This document shows positions 17,723-26,760 of a stretch of 64,000 nt of DNA, piece by piece. Each line of letters opens with the position of its first letter. The stretch's first letter is position 1. The position numbers and the translations under genes were made by a program. Source of the DNA: Glutamicibacter mishrai (GTDB lineage: Bacteria > Actinomycetota > Actinomycetes > Actinomycetales > Micrococcaceae); assembly GCF_012221945.1 (NCBI RefSeq), contig NZ_CP032549.1, forward strand, positions 1,116,001-1,180,000, given 5' to 3'. The notes beneath the pieces are model-generated. The model was not told where the DNA came from, made no database searches, and worked only from the letters and a program-made list of their open reading frames with translations.

Positions 17723-19399
17723 CTATGGAAGCATCCAGGAGAGCACCGGGGTGGACTGCAGGTAGACCAGGGCGCACAGCACCAGCAGCATGCCGACCGA
17801 CCATCCGGCGACCTTCTTCAGGATCACCGATTCCTGGCCTTCCATCTTCACGCTGGTTGCGGCGATGGCCAGGTTCTGCGGGGAGATCAGCTTGCCGACC
17901 ACGCCGCCGGAGGTGTTGGCGGCAACCAGCAGGTTCGGATCGATGCCGGCATTGATGCCAGCTGTTTGCTGCAGCTTGGCGAACAGTGCGTTGGCCGAGG
18001 TGTCCGAACCGGTCACCGCGGTGCCGATCCAGCCCAGGATTGGCGAGAGGAAGGCGAAGAATCCGCCGGCGCCAGCCAGCCAGGTGCCCACGGTGATGGT
18101 CTGGCCGGACAGGTTCATCACGTAGGCCAGACCCAGCACCGAGAGGATGGTCAGCGCGGCGAAGCGCATGTTGTAGATGGTCTTGCCGATCTCGGACAGG
18201 CCTTCGCCGAAGGTCATCGCGTACTTGCCGCCACCGGTATTGCGCGAGTAGACAAAGGCGACGATCACGCCGGTGATCAGCAGCAGGGTGCCTGGCGAGG
18301 AGAGCCAGGAGAAGGTGTATATGGTCGAGGAGACGGCCTCGCCATCGGCATTGACCACCTTGCCATGCAGGCCCGGCCAGCCGAACTTGATGTCGGTGCT
18401 CGCCAGCCAGGCCGGGATATCGATGCCCAGCTTCCACAGCTTGGCCAGTCCGAAGATCACGATCACCAGCAGGTATGGGAACAGCGCCATCCAGGTGTTG
18501 GCCTTTTCCAGCTTGTTGCCGCTCTCCACCGGCAATGCGGCGGCTTCGGCGGTCAGCACGCGGGCACGAGCCTCGTCGGCGCCCTTGGGAGTCCAGAAGC
18601 GCAGCAGGATCACCGCGGCGGCCAGGCCAACGAGCGAAGCGACGATGTCGGTCAGTTCGTAGGAGAAATAAGTGGAGCACAGCCACTGGGCGATGCCGAA
18701 GGAGATGCCGATGGTCAGCGTGGCTGGAAGTACCTGGCGCACACCGCGCCAGCCATCGAGGATCAAGACCAGGATGGTGGGAACGAACAGTGCCAGCAGC
18801 GGCGACTGGTGGCCGACGACTGCACCGATTTCATGGGCAGGGATGCCGGTCAGCGCGCCGGCCGTGGTGATCGGAATGGCCACGGCGCCAAAGGCCACCG
18901 GTGCGGTATTCGCGATCAGCACGGCGCAGGCTGCGCGCAACGGGGAGAGGCCCAGGGCCAGCAGCATGGTTGCGGTAATGGCTACCGGCGCTCCGAATCC
19001 GGCCAGCGCTTCGAGCAGTCCGCCGAAGCAGAAGGCGATCAGCACTGCCTGGATGCGGACATCTCCGCCGCCGATCACGTCGAAGACGCGGCGCAGGTCT
19101 TCAAAGCGTCCGGACTTGACGGTGACCTGGTAGAGGAAAATGGCCATGACCACGATCCAGACGATCGGGAAGGCACCGAAAACCATGCCCATGACCCCGG
19201 AGTTCAGGGCCATGGCCACCGGCATTTTCCAGCCGAGGATGGCGACGATGATGGCCACTGCCAGGGATCCCAGACCGGCCCAGTGGGCCTTGGTCTTGAT
19301 CACGGCTAGCAGTACAAAAAAGGTGACGAGAGGAATCAGTGCGATCAGCGCAGAGATCGCAACACTTCCTGCTATCGGTTCAGTGGAGGGAGTAAACAC
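17723..19399 (-). CDS. lctP: L-lactate permease
   Basis: A 558-residue LctP/LldP-family carrier with about 12-14 membrane segments. Family signatures include GLLEALAGFGAPVAIT, GWIGTAVTGSDTSANALF and TSGGVVGKLISPQNLAI. It imports L-lactate (and glycolate) with protons. Translation starts at a GTG (19399) with AAAGG about 14 bases upstream. It is divergent from lutABC and cotranscribed with the regulator. Confidence 0.95.
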   Translation of the reverse strand: MFTPSTEPIAGSVAISALIALIPLVTFFVLLAVIKTKAHWAGLGSLAVAIIVAILGWKMPVAMALNSGVMGMVFGAFPIVWIVVMAIFLYQVTVKSGRFEDLRRVFDVIGGGDVRIQAVLIAFCFGGLLEALAGFGAPVAITATMLLALGLSPLRAACAVLIANTAPVAFGAVAIPITTAGALTGIPAHEIGAVVGHQSPLLALFVPTILVLILDGWRGVRQVLPATLTIGISFGIAQWLCSTYFSYELTDIVASLVGLAAAVILLRFWTPKGADEARARVLTAEAAALPVESGNKLEKANTWMALFPYLLVIVIFGLAKLWKLGIDIPAWLASTDIKFGWPGLHGKVVNADGEAVSSTIYTFSWLSSPGTLLLITGVIVAFVYSRNTGGGKYAMTFGEGLSEIGKTIYNMRFAALTILSVLGLAYVMNLSGQTITVGTWLAGAGGFFAFLSPILGWIGTAVTGSDTSANALFAKLQQTAGINAGIDPNLLVAANTSGGVVGKLISPQNLAIAATSVKMEGQESVILKKVAGWSVGMLLVLCALVYLQSTPVLSWMLP

Positions 19400-19424
19400 G
19401 GTGTGGGCGCCTTTGCTCGAGTGG

Positions 19425-19450
19425 TGGTCTGACCATATGTGGTCCGACCA
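19425..19450. promoter_or_regulatory. Tandem LldR-type operators upstream of lctP
   Basis: TGGTCTGACCA (19425-19435) and TGGTCCGACCA (19440-19450) are palindromes with centres 15 bp apart. They lie 26-51 bp upstream of the lctP start codon, where they would cover its promoter. They match the FadR-family operator pattern TNGTNNNACNA. Confidence 0.8.
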
Positions 19451-19485
19451 ATACCGTACAGCGTGAGTGGCATCACAAACAAGTC

Positions 19486-19525
19486 TTGACTATTGCAAAA
19501 ATCTTGGCATAGTATGGTCAGACCA
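19486..19525 (+). promoter_or_regulatory. lutABC promoter with overlapping LldR-type operator
   Basis: TTGACT (19486-19491) and TAGTAT (19510-19515) are spaced by 18 bp, a good vegetative promoter. TGGTCAGACCA (19515-19525) begins at the last base of the -10 and covers the likely start point, so bound regulator would block initiation. This is the third copy of the operator found before lctP. Confidence 0.82.
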
Positions 19526-19546
19526 CACCTGAAAGAGTCATTTATT

Positions 19547-20311
19547 ATGCGAATTGCTCTCTTTGCCACGTGCATCGTGGATGCTATGTATCCGGAAACC
19601 GCCAAGTCGACCGTGAAAATCCTGGAACGCTTGGGCCATGAAGTCATTTTCCCGAAGGCTCAAGCCTGCTGTGGGCAAATGCATATGAATTCCGGCTATA
19701 TGCCTGAAGCGCTGCCCGTTGTCGAAAACCACATCAATGCCTTCGACACCGAAGACTATGACGTTGCGGTCGCCCCCTCGGGTTCCTGCGTCGCTTCGGT
19801 CAAGCACCAGCACCCCTACCTGGCCGAGCGCCTGGGCAAGCCCGAGCTGAAGGACCGCGCAGTTGCCGTCGGCAAGCGCACCTATGAACTGACCCAGCTG
19901 CTGGTGGATGTCCTGGGCATCACCAACGCGGCCGAGCAGCTGGGCAGCTACTTCCCCGAAACCATCACCTACCACCCCTCCTGCCACGGCATGCGCTCAT
20001 TGGGACTCGGCGACCGCCAGCTGGACCTGCTTAAGACCGTCGGCGGCATCACCGTCAACGAGCTGCCCGAAGCAGACCAGTGCTGCGGTTTCGGTGGAAC
20101 CTTTTCGATCAAGAACGCGGACGTCTCCTCGGCCATGCTCGATGACAAGGTGAAGAACATCTGCTCCACCGGCGCCTCTGCCTGCTCCGGCGGCGATGCC
20201 TCCTGCCTGATGCACATCGGCGGCGGCCTCTCGCGCACCGGCGCCAAGCCAAAGACCCTGCACCTGGCCGATATCCTGGCCAGCACCATGGAAGAGACGG
20301 TGTCACTGTGA
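19547..20311 (+). CDS. lutA: L-lactate utilization protein LutA (Fe-S oxidoreductase subunit)
   Basis: A 254-residue protein with two cysteine-rich CCG domains, including ACCGQMHMNSGY near residue 44 and QCCGFGGTFS near 180, as in LutA and the GlpC/heterodisulfide reductase family. With LutB and LutC it oxidises L-lactate to pyruvate. ATG 19547 follows GAAAGAG; an upstream in-frame codon at 19493 lies inside the promoter and is rejected. Its stop overlaps the lutB start (GTGA). Confidence 0.95.
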   Translation: MRIALFATCIVDAMYPETAKSTVKILERLGHEVIFPKAQACCGQMHMNSGYMPEALPVVENHINAFDTEDYDVAVAPSGSCVASVKHQHPYLAERLGKPELKDRAVAVGKRTYELTQLLVDVLGITNAAEQLGSYFPETITYHPSCHGMRSLGLGDRQLDLLKTVGGITVNELPEADQCCGFGGTFSIKNADVSSAMLDDKVKNICSTGASACSGGDASCLMHIGGGLSRTGAKPKTLHLADILASTMEETVSL

Positions 20312-21780
20312 CTCAGGTATTCCTCGGCATGCCGGCCGGCGGACAGGGCAACCTGTTCGAATCCGAGCCATTCCCCAAGGCGGCGCACCGCGAGCTGGGC
20401 AATACCCAGATGCGCAAGAACCTGCGCCATGCCACCCACACCATCCGCGACAAACGGCTGAAGGTCGTGGGCGAGCTTCCCGACTGGGAGGCCCTGCGCG
20501 ATGCTGGCAGCACCATCAAGAACAACTCGATGGCCACCCTCGAAGAACGCCTGCTGGAGTTCGAAAAGAACTTCACCGCGCGCGGCGGCGTGGTCCACTG
20601 GGCCCGCGACGCCGATGAAGCGAACAAGATCGTCACCGAACTGGTCAAAGCCACCGGCTCCCAAGAGGTGGTCAAGGTCAAGTCCATGGCCACCCAGGAA
20701 ATCGGGCTCAACGAGCATCTGGAAACCGAAGGCATCGACGCCTTCGAAACCGACCTGGCCGAACTGATCGTCCAGCTCGGGCACGATAAGCCAAGCCACA
20801 TCCTGGTCCCGGCCATCCACAAAAACCGCACCGAAGTGCGCGACATCTTCCTGAGCCAAATGCCGGTTGTGGATCCGAACCTGACCGATGAGCCGGCCAA
20901 GCTGGCCGAGGCCGCCCGCGCCCACCTGCGCAAGAAGTTCCTGGCCGCCAAGGTCGCGATCTCCGGAGCCAACTTCGCCCTGGCCGACACCGGCACCTTG
21001 GGCGTGGTGGAATCCGAAGGCAACGGCCGCATGTGCCTGACCCTGCCCGAAACCCTGATCACCGTCATGGGCATCGAGAAGGTCCTGCCTCACTGGGAGG
21101 ACATCGAAGTCTTCATGCAGCTGCTGCCTCGCTCCTCCACCGGCGAGCGCATGAACCCGTACACCTCGCTGTGGACCGGTGTCACCGAAGACGACGGCCC
21201 GCAGAACGTGCACATCGTGCTGCTGGACAACGGACGCACCCGCGCGCTGGCCGACCGCTTCGGCCGCACCGCGCTGAACTGCATCCGCTGCTCGGCCTGC
21301 ATGAACGTGTGCCCAGTCTACGAACGCACCGGCGGCCACGCCTACGGCTCCACCTACCCGGGCCCGATCGGCGCGATCCTCTCCCCGCTGCTGACCGGCA
21401 TCGAGGTCGAGGAAAACGGCTCGCTGCCCTACGCGTCTTCGCTGTGCGGCGCCTGCTATGAGGCCTGCCCGGTCAAGATCAACATCCCGGAAATCCTCGT
21501 GCACCTGCGCGGCGACGATGTGGATGCCAAGCGCGAAAAGCACAAGCTGCCAACCCAGATGGATCTGCTGATGAAGGGCGGCTCCTGGGCCTTGGGCAAG
21601 GGCAAGAACATCGGCCTGCTCGAAAAGGCGCTGCCATTGGGCCGGCTGGCCGCTGGCAAGGATAAGAAGATCAAGAAGCTGCCGGGCATCGCTGCCGGGT
21701 GGACCCAGAGCCGAGATATTCCAGCCCCGCCCAACAAGTCCTTCCGCGACTGGTGGAGCGACGAAAAGGAGTCCAAGTGA
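20308..21780 (+). CDS. lutB: L-lactate utilization protein LutB (iron-sulfur protein)
   Basis: A 490-residue protein: an N-terminal LUD domain, then a ferredoxin-like segment with CIRCSACMNVCPVY and CGACYEACPVKI, giving two [4Fe-4S] clusters, and a short C-terminal tail. It is the electron-transfer subunit of the LutABC lactate oxidase. GTG start with a 4-bp overlap to lutA and another 4-bp overlap to lutC shows tight translational coupling. Confidence 0.96.
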   Translation: MTQVFLGMPAGGQGNLFESEPFPKAAHRELGNTQMRKNLRHATHTIRDKRLKVVGELPDWEALRDAGSTIKNNSMATLEERLLEFEKNFTARGGVVHWARDADEANKIVTELVKATGSQEVVKVKSMATQEIGLNEHLETEGIDAFETDLAELIVQLGHDKPSHILVPAIHKNRTEVRDIFLSQMPVVDPNLTDEPAKLAEAARAHLRKKFLAAKVAISGANFALADTGTLGVVESEGNGRMCLTLPETLITVMGIEKVLPHWEDIEVFMQLLPRSSTGERMNPYTSLWTGVTEDDGPQNVHIVLLDNGRTRALADRFGRTALNCIRCSACMNVCPVYERTGGHAYGSTYPGPIGAILSPLLTGIEVEENGSLPYASSLCGACYEACPVKINIPEILVHLRGDDVDAKREKHKLPTQMDLLMKGGSWALGKGKNIGLLEKALPLGRLAAGKDKKIKKLPGIAAGWTQSRDIPAPPNKSFRDWWSDEKESK

Positions 21781-22409
21781 GCGCGAAAGACGAAATCCTC
21801 TCGCGGATCCGTTCGGCCCTGGCCGACACCCCGGCCACCGAAGAGGTTCCCCGCGAATACCGCACCACTTCGGAGATGAACGAAGAGCAGCTCATCGAGC
21901 TGCTGGTGGATCGCCTGGTGGACTACAAGGCGGGAGTCGAGGTCATCGAGGCCGCGCAGATTCCCGAATTCGTGGCCGCCAAGCTCAAGGACGCTTCCAG
22001 TGTCGTCTACCCGCAGGGCCTGGATACCGCATGGCTTTCAGCCTTGGGCCAGAACGTGGAACAGCGCATTGATGCACCGGGAGCCCGCTTGAGCGTGGCC
22101 GAACTGGATGCCACCAGCGCTGTGGTGACTTCTTCGGCGGTCTCCGTGGCCGAGTCGGGAACCATCATCCTAGATGGCCAGCCAGACCAAGGTCGCCGTG
22201 CCATTTCGCTGGTTCCGGATCACCACGTGTGCATTGTCCCGATCTCCACGATCGTGCAGCTGCTGCCCGAAGCCATGCCGCGCCTGTCCATCACCCGCCC
22301 GCTGACCTGGATCTCCGGCCCCTCGGCCACCAGCGATATCGAGCTGGAACGCGTTGAAGGCGTCCACGGTCCACGAACCTTGGATGTGCTCATGGTGCGC
22401 GGGCTGTAA
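21777..22409 (+). CDS. lutC: L-lactate utilization protein LutC
   Basis: A 210-residue LUD-domain protein (DUF162), with SSAVSVAESGTIILDG and a C-terminal GVHGPRTLDVLMV. The GTG at 21777 overlaps the lutB stop; earlier in-frame codons are inside lutB. It completes the LutABC complex. A strong terminator follows. Confidence 0.94.
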   Translation: MSAKDEILSRIRSALADTPATEEVPREYRTTSEMNEEQLIELLVDRLVDYKAGVEVIEAAQIPEFVAAKLKDASSVVYPQGLDTAWLSALGQNVEQRIDAPGARLSVAELDATSAVVTSSAVSVAESGTIILDGQPDQGRRAISLVPDHHVCIVPISTIVQLLPEAMPRLSITRPLTWISGPSATSDIELERVEGVHGPRTLDVLMVRGL

Positions 22410-22425
22410 ACCACGTATCAAGCAT

Positions 22426-22470
22426 TGTGGCCGATTCCCCTCGCTGGCTCAGGGAGGGGAATCGGCCACA
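22426..22470. terminator. Bidirectional terminator between lutC and the azt operon
   Basis: A perfect 17-bp stem, TGTGGCCGATTCCCCTC with its complement at 22454-22470, and an 11-base loop. It separates converging transcripts. Confidence 0.88.
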
Positions 22471-22487
22471 TTTGCGTACTGCTGGCG

Positions 22488-23654
22488 CTACTTGGTGGTC
22501 ACAGCCACTTCGTTAGGCTCCGCATCCAGTTCCACGGTCGCGGTCTTTTCGCCGGTTTCCAGATCGATCGCGTAAAGCGATTTCTTGGCTGGCTCGCTGA
22601 CATAGGCGGTGTTGCCGTCAATGCGCAAAGACGGGTGCGCCTCCTGCCATTGAGCTGGTCCCTCCCACGGGTCAATAACGTCAAGGCTTCGGGAGATCTT
22701 GCCGGTGCTCGGGTCAATCACGTGGATCTTTCCGTCAGTACCCAGCAAGTAGCCAAGGTCTTCAGGGCCACGAGCCACCCCGCGCCAGGTGTATTCCACG
22801 CCCCCAGGCAAGTCGACCACCTGGTAGCTTGGCTTGGCCGTGTCGATCAGGGTGATCTGGTGCAGCAGGTTGCCTTCCGCATCAGGATCATCCTTGTAGT
22901 CGCCGATCACCAGTTCGCTGGTCGGCGAGACATAGGCGTTGCCCATGCGCCCGTAGGCATCCGGGGCAGTGAGCTTGGTGAATTTTCCGTCAGCGAAGAC
23001 CAGTGCTCCGTCCTCGCAACCGAAGACCGCTCGACCCTGTGCCGCGGTGCCCTCGCCGTGCACCCCTGGGCAGTCGGTGTTCTCGGCGACCTTCTGGTGC
23101 TTGTCATCCAGCAACTGCACCCCGGTGCGCGTGTCAGCGTCGCCAATGGTGGTCAGCACCGAGCCATCTTCCATGGCCACGGATACCCCGTGGTGCGCAG
23201 GCGATTCAATGGTTTGCGCTTCCGGCAATTTTCCATTGGCGTCAGCGAGCTTATCGGTGTCGAAGAGTGTGGTGGTTCCGCTGCCGTCGTCAAAGAGCGC
23301 CGTCTTGCCTGCATGCGGGACCACATGCCCGGCAGCCGAAGCGGCGAACGTGGTCTGTGTGAGCTGAGGGGTCGCTGCGTCCAGGACCTGGAATCCCTTG
23401 GACGTGGTTAGCATGAAGTTCTTCCCGTCGCCGGCGGAGTTCAGGCGGGTGAATTCCTCGGTGTCGAAGCTCTTGAGCATTTCCAGGCTCTGCCCATCGA
23501 GGACGGCGACCCCGTTGGCGTAGGTCACTGCGACTCGGGTGGGTGTCGGGGCGCTGGAGTCGGCGGCGCTCTGCGCCGAGCAGCCGGTGGCCAGCAGGCC
23601 CAGGACGGCCAGGGCGGACCCGGCTTTGAGCGTGCGAGGTGATGTGATTTTCAT
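22488..23654 (-). CDS. AztD-like zinc metallochaperone lipoprotein, copy 2
   Basis: A 388-residue secreted protein: signal peptide with lipobox LLATGCSA (Cys25), followed by a beta-propeller-like region with repeated GxxxxxxD strands and several His/Asp pairs (for example HVVPHAGK and HHGVSV). In Paracoccus, AztD is a periplasmic propeller that hands zinc to the binding protein AztC. Here it is the last gene of the operon, 19 bp after aztC. A second homologue stands on the other side of aztC. Unlike that copy it lacks the HTDHFHYY histidine cluster, so its metal affinity or role may differ. Confidence 0.8.
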   Translation of the reverse strand: MKITSPRTLKAGSALAVLGLLATGCSAQSAADSSAPTPTRVAVTYANGVAVLDGQSLEMLKSFDTEEFTRLNSAGDGKNFMLTTSKGFQVLDAATPQLTQTTFAASAAGHVVPHAGKTALFDDGSGTTTLFDTDKLADANGKLPEAQTIESPAHHGVSVAMEDGSVLTTIGDADTRTGVQLLDDKHQKVAENTDCPGVHGEGTAAQGRAVFGCEDGALVFADGKFTKLTAPDAYGRMGNAYVSPTSELVIGDYKDDPDAEGNLLHQITLIDTAKPSYQVVDLPGGVEYTWRGVARGPEDLGYLLGTDGKIHVIDPSTGKISRSLDVIDPWEGPAQWQEAHPSLRIDGNTAYVSEPAKKSLYAIDLETGEKTATVELDAEPNEVAVTTK

Positions 23655-23673
23655 GGTTCCTTTCTTGCTGCGC

Positions 23674-24597
23674 TTAGTTGCGCAGGGCTTGGGTGATTCG
23701 TTCGGTATTTACTTGCATCATCTGCAGATAGCTGTCGGCGCCTTCGCCGGGCAGGGTCAGCGACTCTGAATACAGCTCTACGATCTGCACGTCGATGTTT
23801 GCTTCTTGGGCCAGTGCCCGGGCCAGCTTGTCGGGCTGGGCTGATTCGACGAAGATCGCGGGTACCTTTGAGCTTCGGATGGCCTCGGCCAGCGAAGCCA
23901 AATCCGCGGCGCTTGGCGAGGCCAACGTGGTCCCTGAAGGAATCACTGCCCCGATGGTCCGAAAACCGAAGCTGTCGGCGAGATACCCAAAGACATGGTG
24001 ATTGGTGACCAAGGCACGGGAAGCTTCCGGAATCTGCTCAAATGATTCGCTCATCTGCTGTTGCAGTCCGGACAGCTCGCTTCGATAGGCCTGGGCATCA
24101 GCCTGCAGCTGTTCCACTGAGACTCCGGGAACCTGCCCCAAATCTTCTTCCAAGGCGTCAACGACGTCGATCATGCGCGCAGGATCGGTCCAGAAGTGCG
24201 GGTCCTTGGCATCGCTGGATCCCGAAACGTTCAAGACCTCCACGTGGTCGGTTGCCACGAAGTGGTTGCCCCCGGCAGCATCTACCGCTTCCAGCTGGCG
24301 CTGCAATCCTTCCTCAAGATTCAGCCCGTTGGACACCACCAGATCTGCCTCGTTGAGCACGGCGGCTTGCTGGGCCGAGATCTCGAAGGAATGCGGATCA
24401 ACGTTGGCAGGCATGAGCGTATGGACCTGCGCTTGGTCGCCGGCCAGATTCTGCACAACGTCCGCGAGGATGTTGGTGGTGACCACGATGCTTGGCTTGT
24501 CATCCGGCTGTGCGGTGCCGATGCAGCCGGTCAGGATCAGCGGCAACACTGCTAATGCGGCCAGCGCTTTTGCGGGGTTCATGGCGAAGCGTCTCAA
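23674..24597 (-). CDS. aztC: Zinc ABC transporter substrate-binding lipoprotein AztC
   Basis: A 307-residue cluster A-I metal-binding protein with lipobox ILTGCIG. Likely zinc ligands are the His residues of VDPHSFE, KDPHFWTD and TNHHVFGYL, plus an acidic residue in FVESAQPDK. The His-rich loop of ZnuA is missing and the equivalent loop is short, as in AztC, which receives zinc from AztD. A TTG start at 24597 overlaps the upstream stop and has AGGTGG five bases before it; the ATG at 24582 would be too far from that site. Confidence 0.9.
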   Translation of the reverse strand: MRRFAMNPAKALAALAVLPLILTGCIGTAQPDDKPSIVVTTNILADVVQNLAGDQAQVHTLMPANVDPHSFEISAQQAAVLNEADLVVSNGLNLEEGLQRQLEAVDAAGGNHFVATDHVEVLNVSGSSDAKDPHFWTDPARMIDVVDALEEDLGQVPGVSVEQLQADAQAYRSELSGLQQQMSESFEQIPEASRALVTNHHVFGYLADSFGFRTIGAVIPSGTTLASPSAADLASLAEAIRSSKVPAIFVESAQPDKLARALAQEANIDVQIVELYSESLTLPGEGADSYLQMMQVNTERITQALRN

Positions 24598-25841
24598 TTG
24601 CCCACCTGCGTCATCCAGGTGGGCGCGGTGCCGGGACTGAGGGTTCGCGCGATGCGTGCCGAGTCGGCAAAGTCGATTTCATAGACGAGTTTTTCGGCTG
24701 GTGCATTAACGTACGCGCGCTGCGCGTCGAGGACCAGATTCACACTGTCCATGGCGCGTGGATCCTTCAGGCTCTTTTTCAGCAGCGGCTCGGTGGTGCC
24801 GACGACCTTTCCGGATTCGGTCGAATACACCAGCACGCGGCCCTGGGCATCGAGCGCCACCACGTGCCCCTTCGCGTCACCGACGGCACTGACCTTGAGC
24901 AGTTTCTGATCGCTCATCACCTTGGTCATCGTCAGGTTCCGTGTATTGATAACCCAAGCGCCCCGTTCCCCCGCCACGCCGGCCACGACCGGACGTGATT
25001 TGCGATGATTGAGTTCTTTGATGCGCTGGTCAGCGCTCGTTTTCTTGGGATACTGCAGCAAGGAGAATTCCAAGCCGCCTGACTGCTTTTCGGACGCTAC
25101 GACGATTCCCTGGTCACAGGCGATAGCCAGTCCGGCTGCCGTGTGGGTCGCGTCTGCGGGGTTTCCGCACTCGGTTTGAGCTCCCTCAACCCGGTTTCCC
25201 TGCGCATCGAGGTACTGCACCCGGGCCGGCTGGGACCCGGTGGCGGGCTCGCTTTGGATGGCCCCGTCGCCTAGCGGTGCTATCAGTCCTTGGTGGGCTG
25301 TAGTTTGCGTGGTGAACCGCTCGCTAATGCGCCCTTCGGCCAGTTCTGCATTATCGAGCAAGATCGCTTTGCCGGTTTCGGGAAAATACACGCCAGTACT
25401 TCCGGCAGTGGACAGGGGCCCGCCGATGATTCGCGCCGCGCCTTCGCCGGACACCTGGCCCACCTGCTGTGGTGTGCCACGGTAGTAGTGGAAGTGGTCT
25501 GTGTGATTCCAGCTCCACATTCCGCTATCCAATACTTCGACTCCGGAACCGGTGTCAGCAAAAAGGTAGCGCCCGTCGGTTTCCAGATTCTCGACTTCGG
25601 GCAGCTGTGGCAAACCGGTCTCTTCGTCACCCAGCAGATCCAGCATGCCGGTTTTGCCTGATTGATCAACCGTGACCAGATGCAGCGGGGCTTCGGGCAT
25701 TTCTTGCGCCCCTTCCACTGCCCCGTGGTCGGATGGTTCGGCAGCGGTTTGCTGACTCGTTGCCACGGGATTCGAGGCGCAGCCTGCCAGCAGGACTCCG
25801 CCCACCAGCGCTGCGGTCAATCCATAAATTTTGGCCTTCAT
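24594..25841 (-). CDS. AztD-like zinc metallochaperone lipoprotein, copy 1
   Basis: A 415-residue lipoprotein with signal peptide and lipobox LLAGCASN, then a propeller-like domain. A striking metal-site candidate is WNHTDHFHYYRG near residue 110, with further histidines in the following 150 residues. It overlaps aztB by 4 bp on the upstream side and aztC by 4 bp on the downstream side, so it is made together with both. It is the more canonical AztD of the two copies. Confidence 0.83.
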   Translation of the reverse strand: MKAKIYGLTAALVGGVLLAGCASNPVATSQQTAAEPSDHGAVEGAQEMPEAPLHLVTVDQSGKTGMLDLLGDEETGLPQLPEVENLETDGRYLFADTGSGVEVLDSGMWSWNHTDHFHYYRGTPQQVGQVSGEGAARIIGGPLSTAGSTGVYFPETGKAILLDNAELAEGRISERFTTQTTAHQGLIAPLGDGAIQSEPATGSQPARVQYLDAQGNRVEGAQTECGNPADATHTAAGLAIACDQGIVVASEKQSGGLEFSLLQYPKKTSADQRIKELNHRKSRPVVAGVAGERGAWVINTRNLTMTKVMSDQKLLKVSAVGDAKGHVVALDAQGRVLVYSTESGKVVGTTEPLLKKSLKDPRAMDSVNLVLDAQRAYVNAPAEKLVYEIDFADSARIARTLSPGTAPTWMTQVGN

Positions 25842-26707
25842 TTGGCACTTTCACGTTGTAGGGGTAATTCGTTGTCGGTTATTGCGTGGGACTTCGGGCT
25901 GCGTGTGAGCATTCGGCGCATCAGCGCTGAGATTCCAGCAAGCCCGATAGCCAGGCAAGAGATCGATGGGCCCGCTGCGGTTTGGGCGTACCAGGAAATG
26001 AGCAGTCCACCGGCCACGCTGAGTATTCCGATGCCTGAAGCGACCGCCATGATTGCGGGGATTCGGTTGACCCATGCTTTGGCCGCCACGACAGGTGCCA
26101 GCAGCATGCCGACCATGAGCAAGGTGCCCACCGAGCGGAACGATGCGGTGATGGCCACGGCGACCAGCGCCACCAGCATGATCTGCGCCAACCCAGGCTT
26201 GAGTCCCAGGGTCTGGGCGATGCGGGTGTCGAAGGCGCTGGCGACGAAGGCTCGATGGAACTTGGCTGCGATGGCGCAGCTGAGCAGCAGGGCCGCAATC
26301 AGCAGCCACAGGTCAGCGGTGGAGATTGCCAAGATATCGCCGAAGAGCATATTGGTCGCGTCGGTGGCGAAGCTGCGCGAGTGGGAGACGATGATGATCC
26401 CCAAGGACAGCATGCCGACAAAAACCAGGCCGATGCTGGTGTCATAGGAGAGCTTGCCGCGACGCTGCATCATACCGAGCAAGCCGGTCATTGCCACCGC
26501 GCTGACACCAGCGCCGAGCATCACGGGCAGTCCCAGGACCGTGGCGATGGCGACTCCGGGCAGCATGCCGTGGCCGATGGCTTCCCCGAGGAATGCCATC
26601 CCGCGGATGACAACCCAGGTTCCAGCGACAGCACAGATCACGGCGACGAGGCAGCCGCCGATGAGGGCGCGCTCCATGAAGTCAGATGCGAAAGGATTGA
26701 TGAACAC
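25838..26707 (-). CDS. aztB: Zinc ABC transporter permease AztB
   Basis: A 289-residue ABC-3 family permease with about eight membrane segments (AFLGEAIGHGMLPGVAIA, GLVFVGMLSLGII). It starts the minus-strand operon aztB-aztD-aztC-aztD and is divergent from the ATPase gene, with a Zur box in the 53-bp gap. The subunit set matches the AztABCD zinc importer. Confidence 0.92.
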   Translation of the reverse strand: MFINPFASDFMERALIGGCLVAVICAVAGTWVVIRGMAFLGEAIGHGMLPGVAIATVLGLPVMLGAGVSAVAMTGLLGMMQRRGKLSYDTSIGLVFVGMLSLGIIIVSHSRSFATDATNMLFGDILAISTADLWLLIAALLLSCAIAAKFHRAFVASAFDTRIAQTLGLKPGLAQIMLVALVAVAITASFRSVGTLLMVGMLLAPVVAAKAWVNRIPAIMAVASGIGILSVAGGLLISWYAQTAAGPSISCLAIGLAGISALMRRMLTRSPKSHAITDNELPLQRESAK

Positions 26708-26728
26708 ATCGTACAGAGTAACCTTAAA

Positions 26729-26743
26729 TGAGAATCATTATCA
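26729..26743. promoter_or_regulatory. Zur box between aztB and aztA
   Basis: TGAGAATCATTATCA is a 7-1-7 near-palindrome of the Fur/Zur class found before zinc-uptake genes of actinobacteria. It lies centrally in the divergent promoter, so zinc-bound Zur could silence both transcripts. A closely similar site is at 35744-35758. Confidence 0.85.
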
Positions 26744-26760
26744 ATTGATACACTGGAGCT

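Noticed and set aside
17966..19309. 447-codon plus-strand frame opposite the lactate permease
   Set aside because: Gly/His/Asp-rich translation with no motif; the opposite strand encodes a clear LctP permease.
19969..21543. 524-codon minus-strand frame opposite lutA/lutB
   Set aside because: Shadow of two genes with intact CCG and [4Fe-4S] motifs; the antisense frame has no recognisable domain.
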